From contig JAURVB010006261.1 of assembly GCA_033002965.1 (NCBI GenBank), forward strand, positions 1 through 64,000: a DNA stretch of 64,000 nt, given 5' to 3'. This document shows positions 11,770-24,058 of the stretch, one piece after another. A program made the translations under genes and the position numbers. The notes beneath the pieces were generated by a model, which saw only the letters and a list, made by a program, of their open reading frames with translations, was not told the origin of the DNA and did not search any database. The stretch comes from Piper betle (taxonomy: Eukaryota > Streptophyta > Magnoliopsida > Piperales > Piperaceae). How positions within the stretch are numbered: position 1 is the first letter of the stretch; each line of letters begins with the position of its first letter.

Positions 11770-11805
<36 letters not shown>
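11770..11805. repeat. (TA)n microsatellite, right border
   Basis: Uninterrupted TA dinucleotides that close the hairpin-ended element on the right. Confidence 0.95.
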
Positions 11806-11807
<2 letters not shown>

Positions 11808-12834
11808 GACGGCTCAAATCAAACTTCGGGGTAGAAACGGGTTGAAGAAAACTTTACCGATATAAAATACAATGGAACTTGGAAGGCGTAAAGTTGACTT
11901 TCCATTACAAATGTCTTTATCCGTTTTTAAAAAGTCCCGCCAAAACAGTTTATTAACTCGGCTCTTAGCTGCTCACTCCTCACTCTCACGCCACGACCAA
12001 CGGCGCCACCGCCGCCTCTGACCTCCAGTGAGCACTCCCTTCGTCTTTGTCGTCTCACTCAAGCATCTTCCTTGCCAGCCCTTGGCTGAATCAGATGGAT
12101 ATATGCTGCTTGATTAGGTGCGATATGTGACGATTTATATGCTCCTTGCACATATGCTAGTCGGATGCCATTGTTTTTGAAATTTTCTGAATATTTTCAT
12201 GGAGAGTGAGAATTTTTTAATCCCAATTAATGTCATATGAACAAAATAGATATACCTAGGGGTGGGCGCAGACGTTCAAATTTGTCCGTCCGTCCGATGT
12301 TCGAAGTATGTTCAACCGATTTAAAACAAACCAAACATGGACATTATTTTATCCGACCAAACGACCGACCGAGTGTTCGATATTTTATATCAATAATATA
12401 ATGTCTTCAATATTTGTAAGACTAATATTATAGTTGATGAAAATTTTAAAATATAAATATACAGTAAAATTAATTAAGTTTATACATAAAATTGATATTT
12501 AATATCTTAAATATCCAAAAATGACATACATATAAAAAGGATAAAAGTCACTCTTATATTTAGGAATTTAGAACTATACATTCACGTTAATAATCATATC
12601 AAACCACTTATAATTTAGTTAACATGCTCAAACTTTTTAAAGTCAAACAAAAGAAAATCAATGTATAGAAACTTTAAAATAATCATTGACATTAAAATAT
12701 AGTCTAATATTACATATACTTCAAAGATAAAATATTGTAATAATTGATTCTTCATCTAGCTCACCTACATGAAAAAAATACAAAAAAGTTAATTACTCAT
12801 GTTTTATATCCTCTTTATTTTGAAATTAGGATAT

Positions 12835-12965
12835 TTCCCTTCAATATGCCTCTATAAATAAGCAGTTTCATAACTTTCAGTTCCCTCAAACTTCTTTTCA
12901 CAATAATGACAAATAGGAGATGCTTCATTCTTCTAATATTTTCTATCAAAATAGGCACATAAACT
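12835..12965 (-). pseudogene. hAT transposase BED zinc-finger remnant
   Basis: The minus strand reads ASPICHYCEKKFEG, then ETAYL, a stop codon, and RHIEGKYP. This is the C-x2-C ... H-type pattern of the BED zinc finger found at the N-terminus of plant hAT transposases, with the stop inside the finger. Upstream on the minus strand a serine/lysine-rich leader is also frame-broken. No dimerisation (hATC) domain is visible. It supports the hAT assignment made from the ends and target duplication. Confidence 0.65.
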
Positions 12966-13131
12966 GGATGTTATTTTTCTCTTTTTGATAATATACTGTT
13001 CATATATTCTCCTTCTTTAGCAATCGAATTTTTGCTATCATTTTCACCTCTCCTTTGTTCAGTTGCATTTAATAATGAACTTGTATGATCCATCTTCAAA
13101 AAATATATCACATTATAAACATAATGTAAAA

Positions 13132-13985
13132 CTAGCGATCTGAGTCAGGGTTTTATGCTTATGAACTGATCGGTTCGAGTCAAGTATGTTTTAGAATATG
13201 TGTACTGAGTCGACGCTGGTAGGGTGTATGAGCCATGAGGGTCATGCGTATCCAAGTATATGATGATAAAATCATGAACACAACAGAAAAGAATGAGTTA
13301 TCAGAATATACGAGAGTATGCCAATTATTTTTTTATTTTATATATAGTTGATCGTGGAATTAATTTTAGACCGTTTACCGTGTTAGGATGCATTACGAGG
13401 AATTTGGGTGGGTTGTTAGTTATAGAATGCCGTTATGATGTTGTAGTGTTTATTTTATTTTATGGGATTTTTTCTGATTTTATGAATTTTTTTAGTATTT
13501 ATTCCGAGTTAGTTATTATTATTGACACGAGACATAGGCGAGTCAAGTCTTATTTACGATATTGCCATCAATCAAACCCCCGACCCATTTTCTCTTCCCC
13601 GTCCAAACCCTTGCCGCGCCGCCCCCTTTTGCTTGTTGTGATCACCACTGCTAATCGTCGCCGCCACGCCCTGCCGCGGCATTGCCGTGACTCCCCGAGC
13701 GCCCCTGCCATCTCCCGGCCTCCACGATACCGGAATCGCCGAGCCTAGCAACGTGCTGGCGTTGTCGATTCCACCGCCAGCGACTGCCTCCACGGCCGTC
13801 CAGTCACCGCTTTGACATTGCCGCCACGGCCTTCCCCGGCAAGAGCGGAGCCCCTGGCCGGATCTAGTCACCCACCACCAACCGCCTTTGTTTAGCCATT
13901 TTCCGGCGAGCCACCACCTCCGCCGAGCACGTCGATGTCGTAGATGCGTCAGGCTCGCCAAGCCCATTCCAACAGTTCCAGCGAA
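13132..13985 (+). repeat. LTR-like cassette inside hAT, copy 2
   Basis: This is the second copy of the block at 40-955, including GGTTTTATGCTTA, GTACTGAGTCGACGCTGGT, ATGCATTACG, the GAGTCAAG motif at about 13535 and the GC-rich end that stops matching near 13985. It lies wholly within the hAT boundaries. I did not find a target duplication for the insertion, so capture and insertion are both possible. Confidence 0.7.
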
Positions 13986-14338
13986 GGTTCGCTGGCTACA
14001 CAGAGTGCGGCGGTGGAGGCAACGGCTGTGCAATGGAGAATACTGTAATTTCGGACTATCCGCGGACATTGCTTGGGCCCGACGGACAATTCGATGTCCG
14101 AAGTCGGTCGGACAAATTTTGTCTGACGAAATTTTGGACGGACGCAGACAATAATTCGTCCGATGTCTGTCCGACTGATGCCCACCCCTAGATATACCCG
14201 ATTGATTGATTGTGGAGCCGTTTATTCCAGTAATGTGCATGCATTGATGAAACTCGACTTCTTTGCGTCGTGGACTGCCATGATTAAGTGTTTTCGGCTG
14301 TGAAAAGTACACTTGATTTTTTGCAGAACGACCATTTG

Positions 14339-14341
<3 letters not shown>

Positions 14342-14385
<44 letters not shown>
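14342..14385. repeat. (AT)n microsatellite
   Basis: About 22 uninterrupted AT dinucleotides just outside the hAT element. No hairpin end is visible beside it. Confidence 0.95.
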
Positions 14386-14388
<3 letters not shown>

Positions 14389-14904
14389 AGAAGAAGGAAA
14401 TTTGAACACCAAAAGTACAACAAACCTTTTGTTATTTGAATAAGTATTATTCATTTTCTTAGTTGTAGTACTCATTTGATTTTCTGATTTTTTACACAAT
14501 GGGTTAGTATTTAAATTCATTAGAATCTGAAAATGTGGCATTCCTTTTGTGGAAAGAAATTTTTGGGTGAGACAATTTTTTGGGCGCTGGTAATTTTCCC
14601 TGTTATTGCCCTTTGTTGGAATCATTATATTTTTCTTGACAAATCTTATGTAATTCAAGATCAGTGGACTTGTTTTTCGCTCTTCCGACTATGTAATTCA
14701 AGATCAGTGGGCTTTTTTCTTTTTATTCGACCGGCTAGTTGAACATTTAGTTCTCATAGAAGCATGGAATGTACATTTAATTGAACAGTTAATTCATAGT
14801 ACTTGAGTTATTAATGATTTGCTGGTTTTGTTTGTCTATGCAGTTACTTTTATCATTCTTGGCTAGATATGAGAATGTAAGCACTTTTCCCTTTAAGTAT
14901 TGTT

Positions 14905-16105
14905 AGACTAATTTTAATAGCATGCAAGTATACATGGTCGAAACAAGTAATATAATGATAAATCGAGTATCGTCCCACAAGGAGATGAATTTCCTATAAT
15001 TAACTAAAGAAAATAAAATGAAGAGCAAAACAAAAATAACTAACTTAACTAAATCTAAGTAATAACTTTAAATTAAAAGCGAAGTGAAAATTATAAAACT
15101 CGTTCTAGAGTCGAATTTCCCTTAACATGAATTTAATCTTCATCAAATCTTACTCTTATCTTTTATTCCCTCGGATTGTCGATCTAGGATAATTATATGA
15201 CATGGTGGCTCCCGCTCCTTCATGCTTCTATTATTTTGCCTCAATTTCTACCTCCCGGTGATAATTGATTAATCAACAAAATAATGCATTAAGATTTGCC
15301 TTACAACCGCATACGGTGTTGTGTATCTTCCGACCACAACGACAAACAAGTCAAAAGACTCGTCGTATGATTAATTATCAATGACTAATCTAATTAATTT
15401 CTCCCGAAATTTAATTAAACCTCGTGATCTAAGAATTAGGTGATCAATCTATTCTTAGCATTAAGAATATGATAATTCAAACAATCCGATTGAATAAAAG
15501 AGTAAGAGCTTGAAATAAATTCAATTAAATCATGTTAAGTTCCATTTTTCTCTAGAACGAAATATAAAACTACTCCATAATAAAAATAGAAAACATTATA
15601 AAGAAGAAACTAATTTTTATTATAAAAGAGAAAGAAATTACAAAAACTAAAACTACTATTTTCACTACACTCCGAAGCCAAAAGATGAGATATGATCAAC
15701 AACAAATGACCACCCCTTTATATAGAAGTGGAGATACAAGAATTTGAAGAGGATGTTCACAAATCGACGTAATCTAATTAATTGTAATGTCCCTTTAAGT
15801 TTCTAACTGTTCAACTCCATTGAACACCATACATTGTAGCCATTGGGTGGAGCCAAGTGTCATGACCAATCAAATCCAAAGCTTAATTTATTCATCTTTT
15901 TCTGCATTGAAATACCAAAATTAAGCATATTTAATAAAATATTAATTAACTAGAATATAATGAAAAATATCACTAAATTAATAATGTTTATACCCGAGAA
16001 GTACAAAATCATATTAGAAATATGGGTAAATATTATATATTTTAAACACTTAACAAGTATTGTCCACATCAAGTCCTCGATGTTACCTTCATTCTTATGC
16101 AGTTC
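14905..16105. repeat. Dispersed plant repeat, class unclear
   Basis: An AT-rich stretch opening with CATGCAAGTATACATGGTCG and containing GAGTATCGTCCCACAAGGAG, CCGACCACAACGACAAACAAG and, near the end, CACATCAAGTCCTCG. I recall similar phrases as high-copy dispersed DNA in other plant genomes but cannot name the superfamily. No coding frame is present. Confidence 0.35.
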
Positions 16106-16579
16106 AAGTAATCTCCCTTTTGGAGTAGGATTTCCCTCTGCAAGAATGCTTTAAGATTTAGTCGTCAAGTGTTTATCGAGGAAGCTTATTTTTTATGTTC
16201 TTTAGTAAAATGGTTTTGTGACATAGATTAAAGCATCTGAGCATACGGGACAACTCTATCATCCTGGCTTGTCTTTGGTGAGCTTTTGCATCCACTGAAG
16301 ACAAAAGAAAAAAATCAGTGCCTGTCATTTCAGAATATAAACATTAAGATATGACAAAAAACCAGGATGGTTTTTGGATGAGTACCATCACTATCATCTA
16401 TAGATCAATGTGGGCTTATCCCCACTTTTGAATTTTGTCATAGAATAAAAATTATAAGCAATAAACTTTGATCACCATGATGATATGCAATTTCTTTTCC
16501 AGAGACTGTTATGCATGTCAGTAGGAGGAAAAAGGAAAATTTTCTGGAATAATTAGCATACATGATTTTCATTTTGCAG

Positions 16580-18033
16580 GCATGCAGTAGTCACTGTAGG
16601 CAACCAAGGAATCGGATTTGAGATCCGTAAGCAGCTTGCTTCAAATGGGATACTTGTCATCCTTATGGCAAGAAATGAGAAATTGGGCAATGAAGCTTTG
16701 CACAAGCTCAAAGAATTGGTGCTTTCTGATGTTGTTTTCCATCAGTTGGATGTGACAGATTCTCTAGCCTTGTATCTCTAGTGAAGTTCATAGCAACTGA
16801 TTTTGGGAAGCTTGATATCTTGGCCAGCCTTTAGGATTGATTATTTCCTTGTAGTCTTTATTTGATACAAAAGACAGTGAGGACTTTCACCTCTTATTAT
16901 TTAAAGTTCAAGTACAGGCAAATTATTTCCTTGCAGGTTAACAATGCAGGGGTTTCTGGGGTTACAGTGAACCGTGAAATGCTCCATAGTTGCAGCTTCC
17001 TAGGGAACAGGCTTGTTGTTTTATCTTAAAGTGGACTTTCTTAGTTACAAAGTTGACAAAGCATGAATTATTTGATCGAGTTCTTCCCTCCCACACATGG
17101 CTGGGCCTGGCTCTGCTGCTGAGAGTCATATTTTGCTCGCGGGCTAGCCACAGGTTGAGCCCCAAGTTTCCTCCTCAGCAAGAGAACCAGGGCTTGACCC
17201 AATTCCTTGATAATAAATTAGATAGAGATCAATCTACTGCTAGTCGGGGATTTTTTTCTCGGTAAACTTGGTTTGTCGGTTTTGACAAATAGTAATAGAA
17301 AGCCTTAGCCATCTCGTCCTTATTACTTGTTTCTGAAACACTGCATGCATTTTGATCAAGCTTGTGGGTGATTATCCTGAGTTGGCCAATCGTCTGATCC
17401 GTCAGAGCTACGAAGCAGCTGAAGAATGCTTCAAGGTGAATTACTATGGTACAAAGGATGCATCTGAAGCACTTATCCCTTTCCTCCGGCTTTCTCCGAC
17501 ACCAAAGATAATAAACCTATCATCCGTATACGGTCAGCTCAGAGTAAGCTATTTTGTGATAGTAATTTGATTTTATAATGATTGTGATTGATGGAGCTTG
17601 AACTGAACATGCCCATGAAAATCTGAACTCATTTTACATTCTATTATTTTAATACATCCCCAATGAGAAGACGAGGGAAGAGTTGAACAATGTGGAAGGA
17701 CTACAGTGAGAGAGAATAGACGAGCTGATAAAGCAGTTCCTCACAGATTTTAGAGAGGGTAAGCAGGAAACTAATGGGTGGCCAGATACAATGGCTGCCT
17801 GTAAAGTGTCAAAAGCAGCTGTCAATGCATATACGAGGATGTTGGCCAAGGAGTTGCCATGATTCTCCATTAACTGCTTCCACCCAGGATTGGTTAAAAC
17901 AGACATGAACGTTGTCAGTGGATTCTTAAGTGCAGAGGAAGGTGCTAGAGGTCCGGTGATGTGGGCATTGCTACCTGATCAGGGGTGCCCTTCGGCGCTC
18001 TACTTTGATCAGATGGAGGCTTCATCCTTTTGA
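16580..18033 (+). pseudogene. Short-chain dehydrogenase (neomenthol dehydrogenase/salutaridine reductase type), dead
   Basis: Four exon-like pieces match the plant NADPH-dependent short-chain dehydrogenase family. The first (16580) reads [14 protein letters not shown], where the cofactor loop normally has TGGNKGIG. The second (about 16938) has VNNAGVSGVTVN. The third (17352-17543) has CFKVNYYGTKD and IINLSSVYG. The last (about 17655-18033) has KVSKAAVNAYTRMLAKELP, CFHPGLVKTDMN and the family's C-terminal SSF. Lesions are a frame shift after DVTDSLA (about 16770), two in-frame TGA stops (about 17705 and 17860), and the catalytic tyrosine of YxxxK replaced by cysteine (ACKVSK). Introns are retained, so it is a duplicated gene that decayed. 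No first exon was identified. Confidence 0.88.
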
Positions 18034-18966
18034 ACTTGCGATTTCAGATCCTTAAACTCACAAAAGGAGGAGCCACTGTAGGTGAATATTTTTTTCCGCA
18101 TTGCCATGAATGTCTTGTTTTCCTGGTGATCTTTGTTGCTTATAGATGTCTCTGTGTATCTTTTGCAAATAATTCCTAAGTCCTTATGGGATTATAAGTG
18201 GCTTCTCATTTGTTCATTATCCTCATTAACCGACCAAGAAGTTGTCACTAACAATTCACTGGTTTCGTCTGTCTGCAGCTACTTGACTTAATTTGATCAC
18301 ATTAGAAGACATAAAAATGTGAGCATTCTTCACCTGCATGTATGCAGACATGTAGTCATATTACCTTTATTCTTTGATTGTTTTTGTATGGAAATCCTTT
18401 CTCCGAGAAGGTTATTTCTCAAAAAGATTGTGCTTAAAATTTTGATTCTTTTGTTTGCTGTTAGTTTTATTTGTCTGGCAGGACCTCAAAGTGCAGTTGT
18501 TAGACTTGGTTTGCATTAGCACAAAGAGGGGTTGAGGAAGGCCGACAGCATGGAATGAGGTGGTTCAGAAGGATATGGATGTTTATACATTTTGTGCTTT
18601 GACTGGTCCGAGTGAAATGACAAAATAGATGGATTTTAAGGAAGAAGATGATAATTAAATTGTGTCTTCTCAATTGATGAATAAAACAAAACACAAACAA
18701 AACAAAATATTTAAATGTTCATTTTTCGTGGGTTTCTGGCCAAAAAAATCATTGTCAATTAATTTTTTTCTATTTCGCAAAATTAAATTAATCATCTAAA
18801 CTGTTTGAGTTGCCTATAGCTGGTCAACTTTGTCATGCCATGCCACTGGTTTAGTTAGCATAATAATGCTTGTCTCCTCCATATTCACTCCACTCCACCT
18901 GCTCACTTCAACTTCACTTCATCTCCTTCAACCTTCTCCTCCAGTACTTCACCAATCACCCAGATC

Positions 18967-19239
18967 ATGAATTCGCGCAGTTCTCCATTTCCATTCATGC
19001 TTCTGCTCTTTGTGCTCACCATTGGCCAATTCTCTATCTGCAGCTATGCTAGAAAGATCAGCCATCATGAGGAGACTGATGTTAGATGGAAGTCATTGTT
19101 CTTCCCACCTTCCCCTGCTGCTTCATGGAGATTCTCCAGGATTACGCCCTTGCCGAGCGCCAGGGATGACGAAGCGAGGCGTGGCGTTGAAGAGTCGAAG
19201 CGTACGGTGCCCACTGGACCAAACCCACTTCACAACTGA
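18967..19239 (+). CDS. CLE signalling peptide precursor
   Basis: This intact 90-residue, intronless frame has the structure of a CLE prepropeptide. It starts with a hydrophobic signal peptide (about residues 9-26, FMLLLFVLTIGQFSICSYA). A variable charged linker follows. It ends in RTVPTGPNPLHN, the 12-residue CLE motif, followed at once by the stop codon. Motif residues P4, G6, P7, P9, H11 and N12 are all present. Known Arabidopsis relatives with a near-identical motif are CLE19 and CLE21. CLE peptides are secreted, trimmed, often hydroxylated and arabinosylated on proline, and bind LRR receptor kinases of the CLV1/BAM/PXY groups to control meristem or vascular cell fate. The first ATG fits the signal peptide. 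Which CLE it is, and where it is expressed, cannot be read from the sequence. Confidence 0.93.
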   Translation: MNSRSSPFPFMLLLFVLTIGQFSICSYARKISHHEETDVRWKSLFFPPSPAASWRFSRITPLPSARDDEARRGVEESKRTVPTGPNPLHN

Positions 19240-21040
19240 TTGGATTGGCCTAGAGATTGATCTGAATTTGAAGGAAGTTAATAATGGTTGCAGTTTTTGC
19301 AGTATATCACTGATCACAAAGTTCATACACTATATATACATCAAGTTTGTAGATTTTGTTAGTTGCGAACACAGGCTAATTTCTGTACATACATGGGTAT
19401 GATTTTTTCCTCTATGTTTTGCTTATATATTCTACTCTGGAGAAACTTGTATTGAGGTCACATAGAAGAAATAATGTAGATTTCAGGTTGTACTATGATC
19501 ATTTAGGCTTTTCAGAGTTGCTTGAACCAATTTGTTTGTATATAGATTGTCTGATATTCATGTTATGACAAATTATTTGATACAAGATAGACTCCGTTTT
19601 TCAGATTTTAGAGGAAAAGTCTAATTGATGGAGAAGATGATATAGACTCCGATCATCTTAATTCGTCATCGAAATCATCTTATTATTTACAAGTCATTAT
19701 CGTTTGAACTTTGATGCATGAATAAATTGGTTTATAAATTCTTTTCTCGTAAATTTCTCTCTTTTTGTTTTTTGAAAGGTAAATTTCTCATATTTATTAG
19801 TTTTAAAATTATACAATTGTGATAAGTGATTCTCTAATGAGTTAATTATGAGATCATTATATAATAATAAGTTAAAGTTGTTGCATATAACTGAAGTCAA
19901 AACTACAAAATTAAAGAAAGAAGAAGGGAGCCTCTTGAAGGTTGGAAGTTAGGAGTGGGAAAGGGGAGACTCGCAAGGTTCTTGTCCAATTAGATTAGAA
20001 CACTTGCAATATTTAGATATAATTTGAGGATTGACAACCTCCTGATATGATTCTATTAGTATCTTAATTTAAGAATGAACATGACATATTTATATTCATC
20101 GATTTCTGATCCACATATCGGCCTCAATTCCTACCAATGTTCAATCGTTCCCATTATGAATACCTCTTATATATGAACACTAAGCTCCAATAAGTTGACC
20201 AAATTGCATCATAAAAAATCTGTAAGAGATGAAAGTCATTAAGCTTCATATATAGTATTATGATATCATGAACCACATTCAGATACAACGTAAGAGTACC
20301 ACTCCATTACTTCAAACAGGGTCTAGAATGAATGGTTTACAAGTTGTCATTAATCTAAGAGCTCAAGGACAAAGGTTGGCAACGTTGTCAGGCTCGGTCT
20401 CGTCTCTCTTGTCTTCTCCTCTTTATCTTTCTAATTTTTTGATCTGTAGCAGGTCAAATAAACGAGCAAATGGAGCTCATCAATTTGACCCAAGATAACC
20501 CACAATCCCGTTTTTCCTGTGTTTATGATGCTGGAACAGTGAAGGCCTAATCCTGTTTGAGGCGAAGTTGGAAAAACTATGTATGATCATATTAGGCAGC
20601 TAGGTTTATCCATATGACAAAGATCAAGTGCCAGATTATCTGCATGCAGGCTAAAAACTGCTAACCATCTTGCATGTATGCCATACATATTTTGCTAAAT
20701 AGAAAGAAAAAGAAAGGCCAACTCTGGATTTAATTTAGACATGGAATGAAAGAAATGAGTCAATAATACAAAAAAGACTGTGAGCTATATATGTTGACAA
20801 GTACATCAAATCAGTGGATCAGTGCAACAGTGGAGGTAAAGTGAGAGCTTCTTGTCTGATTTTCTGTTCTAAGTAGTGGCCAAAAACTGTGAAGTGACAA
20901 TACAGTTAGCATCTATGTGTGCTTGATAATATGATAGGCTCCACCCTCTCCTCACATTGAACTGCACCTAATTTAGTTAGATACACAATGCCCATAAATA
21001 ATTTCCACTATTTGTTTTACATCACAAAAAAAATAGTCAA
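19240..21040. other. Intergenic, no gene seen
   Basis: AT-rich DNA downstream of the CLE gene. Short open frames here have no recognisable similarity. The first 250 bases probably hold the CLE 3' untranslated region. Confidence 0.5.
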
Positions 21041-21049
21041 CAAAGAAAC

Positions 21050-21225
21050 CGTGGAATTGGGATTCACACTCCATCATTTCCATCGCCGGTGAAACACATT
21101 TCCCCGTGAACGACATTTCCAGCCATTTCCGACCTTTATGACAATTTTGCCCTCTACATTTTCCGATTTCCCTCTCCGGCCACCGTTGCCGTCGCCGCGA
21201 TCGACCTCCGGCGACAAGAGGTAAC
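21050..21225 (+). other. Likely leader region of the ARL2 copy
   Basis: A C-rich island (CCATTTCC, CTCCGGCCACC, CCGCGATCGACCTCCGGCG) ends at GACAAGAG|GTAACC, a good donor site. It looks like a 5' untranslated exon about 1 kb before the first coding exon of the ARL2-like pseudogene. This is inference from position and composition. Confidence 0.35.
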
Positions 21226-22185
21226 CTCTGATCAGTCTTCGTATTCTTCTTCATCTCTTTTGCGTCAATTTTTTGTAAAAATCGAATCTTTGTTCAAATT
21301 TTGGTTACATTCTATGAATAATTTGTGCTTACTTCGCCCTGTCGTCATTAAAATCCAGTACTTGGATGAAGTTGAGCTTTTTATATTTGGGCACATGATT
21401 AAGTGATAATTAATGTCTATGACTTCATGAGAACCGACATAGTTTGCATGTCATAATTGCTAAACATTGAAGTTTTCGCCAATGTTAGTGAATTTCAGCT
21501 ACCAGCATCAAAACCATGTTTTGGAAGTCATATTATCCGAGGTCATGGTTACACTTTCTAAAAGATATTAATGTATGCAATGCGACCTGTGGTAGAAATG
21601 GATATGATGAAGATGTAACAAGTGCTATGATGAAATTAGTTGAACGTGCCCTCAGCTTGAATGGTGTTGGTTCATGATTACGAAAATTCAGTTTTATTTT
21701 AGTATACATGAAAAGCTGGCATTGTCGTTTCATGTCCAGGCATGTGATAGCTCATCTATTTTTAAACGTGGTGATGTGTGTGTTTGAATTTAGAAGTAAG
21801 TTTTATGTATATAAGGAAGAAGGTTTTGCTAGAGATAATGATGTATTGTGTAAAAGGTCCCTTTGAAGCTTGTTATTTGGTTCGAATTTGCTATATTCTA
21901 GTTTTCTCTATGATCTTGGATTTGGGAAGTTGTAGTACTTGCTAGATTGTGGAGCTTGTTTTTGTGGTGCTGAAATTTGTGAGACATGACTCATTGCTTT
22001 AGATATGTCCTTTTTTCCAGTGAGATTAGCATTACTTGTTTGTGGCATCCAGCTATATCCACATTATGCAACTTTGTATGACTGTTCTCAATGAGGCTCT
22101 AAACGTGGACTTGGCATTGCTGCTTCCCAATTTTTATAGAAAATGAACTCATTGTAGCTTATAACCACTGCTCCAAAGTTGTCAA

Positions 22186-23743
22186 GATGGGTCTTCTAAG
22201 CAAAATTAGGAAGATAAAAAGGAAGGCGTAGGAGATGAGGATTCTTATGGTGTAAGTCTCTCTCTCTCTGTCTCTTGTCTCTCCGTTCTCACTCCCATGC
22301 ACAACCAATAGCTGTCTCTTTTTAATTACTTGCATAGGTCTTGACAATTCTGGAAAGACTACTATTGTGTTACGAATAAATGACAAGGACACGGGTGTCA
22401 TCAGTCCAACTTTAGGTTTCAACATCAAGACCGTCAACTATCAAGGGTTTTCTTACATTTTTTTCTACTTTGACATTCCGCAATTTTCTCTATCAGACCT
22501 TGCTGGTCATTGGAAGGATATTAGCTTTTAAGTAAATGGTTAAAGATTATATCAATATTTTTTTTGTAAATTATAGTTCATAAATTTAGAATCATGAGTG
22601 CAACTTTTGAGTCAAAACATCAAATATCTCTTTGTTAAGTCTTTGGCAGATGCCTATTAAATAGAAAGTTGCTTCCCATTGTTTGTGTTGTTTCTATTTA
22701 GATTTACCCTTAACATATGGGATGTTGGTGGACAAAGAACTGTAAGAGCTTATTGGAGAAACTACTTTGAACAAACAGATGGCTTGGTTTGGATTGTGGA
22801 TAGTTCAGATGTCCGAAGGCTAGGCGATTATAAAATGGAGCTTGACAATCTTCTGAAGGAAGAGGTACATTTCATATGTCGACTAGCCTTTTGTTTTTCT
22901 GGTATTGTAGAAGAGATGTTTCTGTTTCAAGCTATGAGCATGTTATGTTTCTGTTATAATGTATGCAACTCCATTTCATATCTCTCATGGTTTTCTTGGT
23001 CGTTCTGGATGCAAACAAATTGTGGTGTCAGCTAGATCTGTGACCTGCTGAAGTGTCAAAATAGATTTTCTGCTAATTCTGCATGTCACCAAGGCGATAG
23101 CAAGGTTATTGAAGTGTGAATGATAAATGCCTTGAAGTGGTTTTCATGGGCATGCATGTTCTTCATTTTATTTATCTTCATGTCAACAGGATGTAGTTCT
23201 TGCTCCTGTCTCGTAGATGACATTGAACTCATCGAACTATCCTTTTGGGAATTACATTCCCGCCCATTTGCTTCTTTGGCAGAGGTTAGCTGGAGCTTCT
23301 TTGCTTATATTGGCCAACAAACTAGGTGCACTTACACCTGAGGAAATAACGAAGATAAGACTATATTACACACTGATTTGGCTTATTGATCAGTTAATAT
23401 TGTGTTTTTCTTGCTATTTGTATGTCATAAAAATGCCGGTGTTGAACGATTTTTACAAATAAATTTGAGTGAGCTTGAAGTAGTTTACAGGTTTTGTAGT
23501 ACGAAATGTTGACCTCGATGGAAATACAACCAAAATGTTTCGGCGTAATTGCCTATGCTCGTTTGTCATCAATTATGATGAGGTACTGCCACTTACAAAT
23601 GCAGGTGTTAAATTTGGATGGAATTTGATGGAACCAGGCACTGGAAAATTATAGGCTGCAGCGCATGCACGGGAGAAGGGCTTCTTGAAGGATTCGACCG
23701 GCTTGTTCAAGACATTGCTTCTTGCATGTATGTACTCCATTGA
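22186..23743 (+). pseudogene. ARL2/TTN5: ADP-ribosylation factor-like 2 (TITAN5), dead copy
   Basis: Five exon pieces match the small GTPase ARL2, which assists tubulin folding and is called TITAN5 in Arabidopsis. They are 22186-22249 (MGLLSKIRKIKRK), 22338-22446 ([13 protein letters not shown]-loop; [11 protein letters not shown], switch I), 22702-22864 ([20 protein letters not shown], switch II), 23283-23354 (GASLLILANK) and 23605-23743 (HWKIIGCSACTGEGLLEGF, G5). Lesions: an in-frame TAG in the first exon (KRKA*EM), loss of bases at the first donor site, deletion of the QD of the NKQD guanine-specificity motif, loss of the GT donor after exon 4 (GAAG|ATAAG), and a frame shift early in exon 5. 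Introns remain, so it is a DNA duplicate. It cannot make a working GTPase. Confidence 0.9.
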
Positions 23744-24058
23744 TTCTTTCCTCGCTGTATTTCTTGATTCTGACAACGGATGTGCCCTCGTATCTTCGCT
23801 AGCGAGTTAAAAAATCAGTGGATTTTAATATTAACGGAGAACTTGGGAATTTCAGGCATGGAAAACAATTGGTATGTATATAGTGAATTAAGATTTATTC
23901 GAGTATCTGAGTTACATTCATGTTCCAATCCAGTCATTAAATAATAAACAACTAGATTGGCAAAAACAGAAAAAGTGTTACAAATTCGACTATATATTGA
24001 ACAAAATCGGCATAAGGGGCTCTCAACTGCCATGTTAATAGGCTCTAGTTTAATTTTG

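Larger units (their letters stand above)
12257..14190 (-). mobile_element. hAT transposon, non-autonomous, with 8-bp target duplication
   Basis: The ends are TAGGGGTGGGC at 12257 and its complement GCCCACCCCTA ending at 14190. The bases just outside are GATATACC on both sides (12249-12256 and 14191-14198), a perfect 8-bp duplication as expected for hAT elements. Both subterminal regions are rich in GTCCG(T/A) phrases. A broken BED zinc-finger remnant is on the minus strand near the left end, and the centre is occupied by an 850-base copy of the LTR-like cassette. The 1.9-kb length and the stop codons mean it cannot move on its own. Confidence 0.88.

Noticed and set aside
10584..11771. Long open frames (up to 395 codons) on both strands, rich in Pro, Ala, Arg, Gly
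   Set aside because: They overlap in all phases across a GC-rich minisatellite that has few stop codons by composition. No domain is visible.
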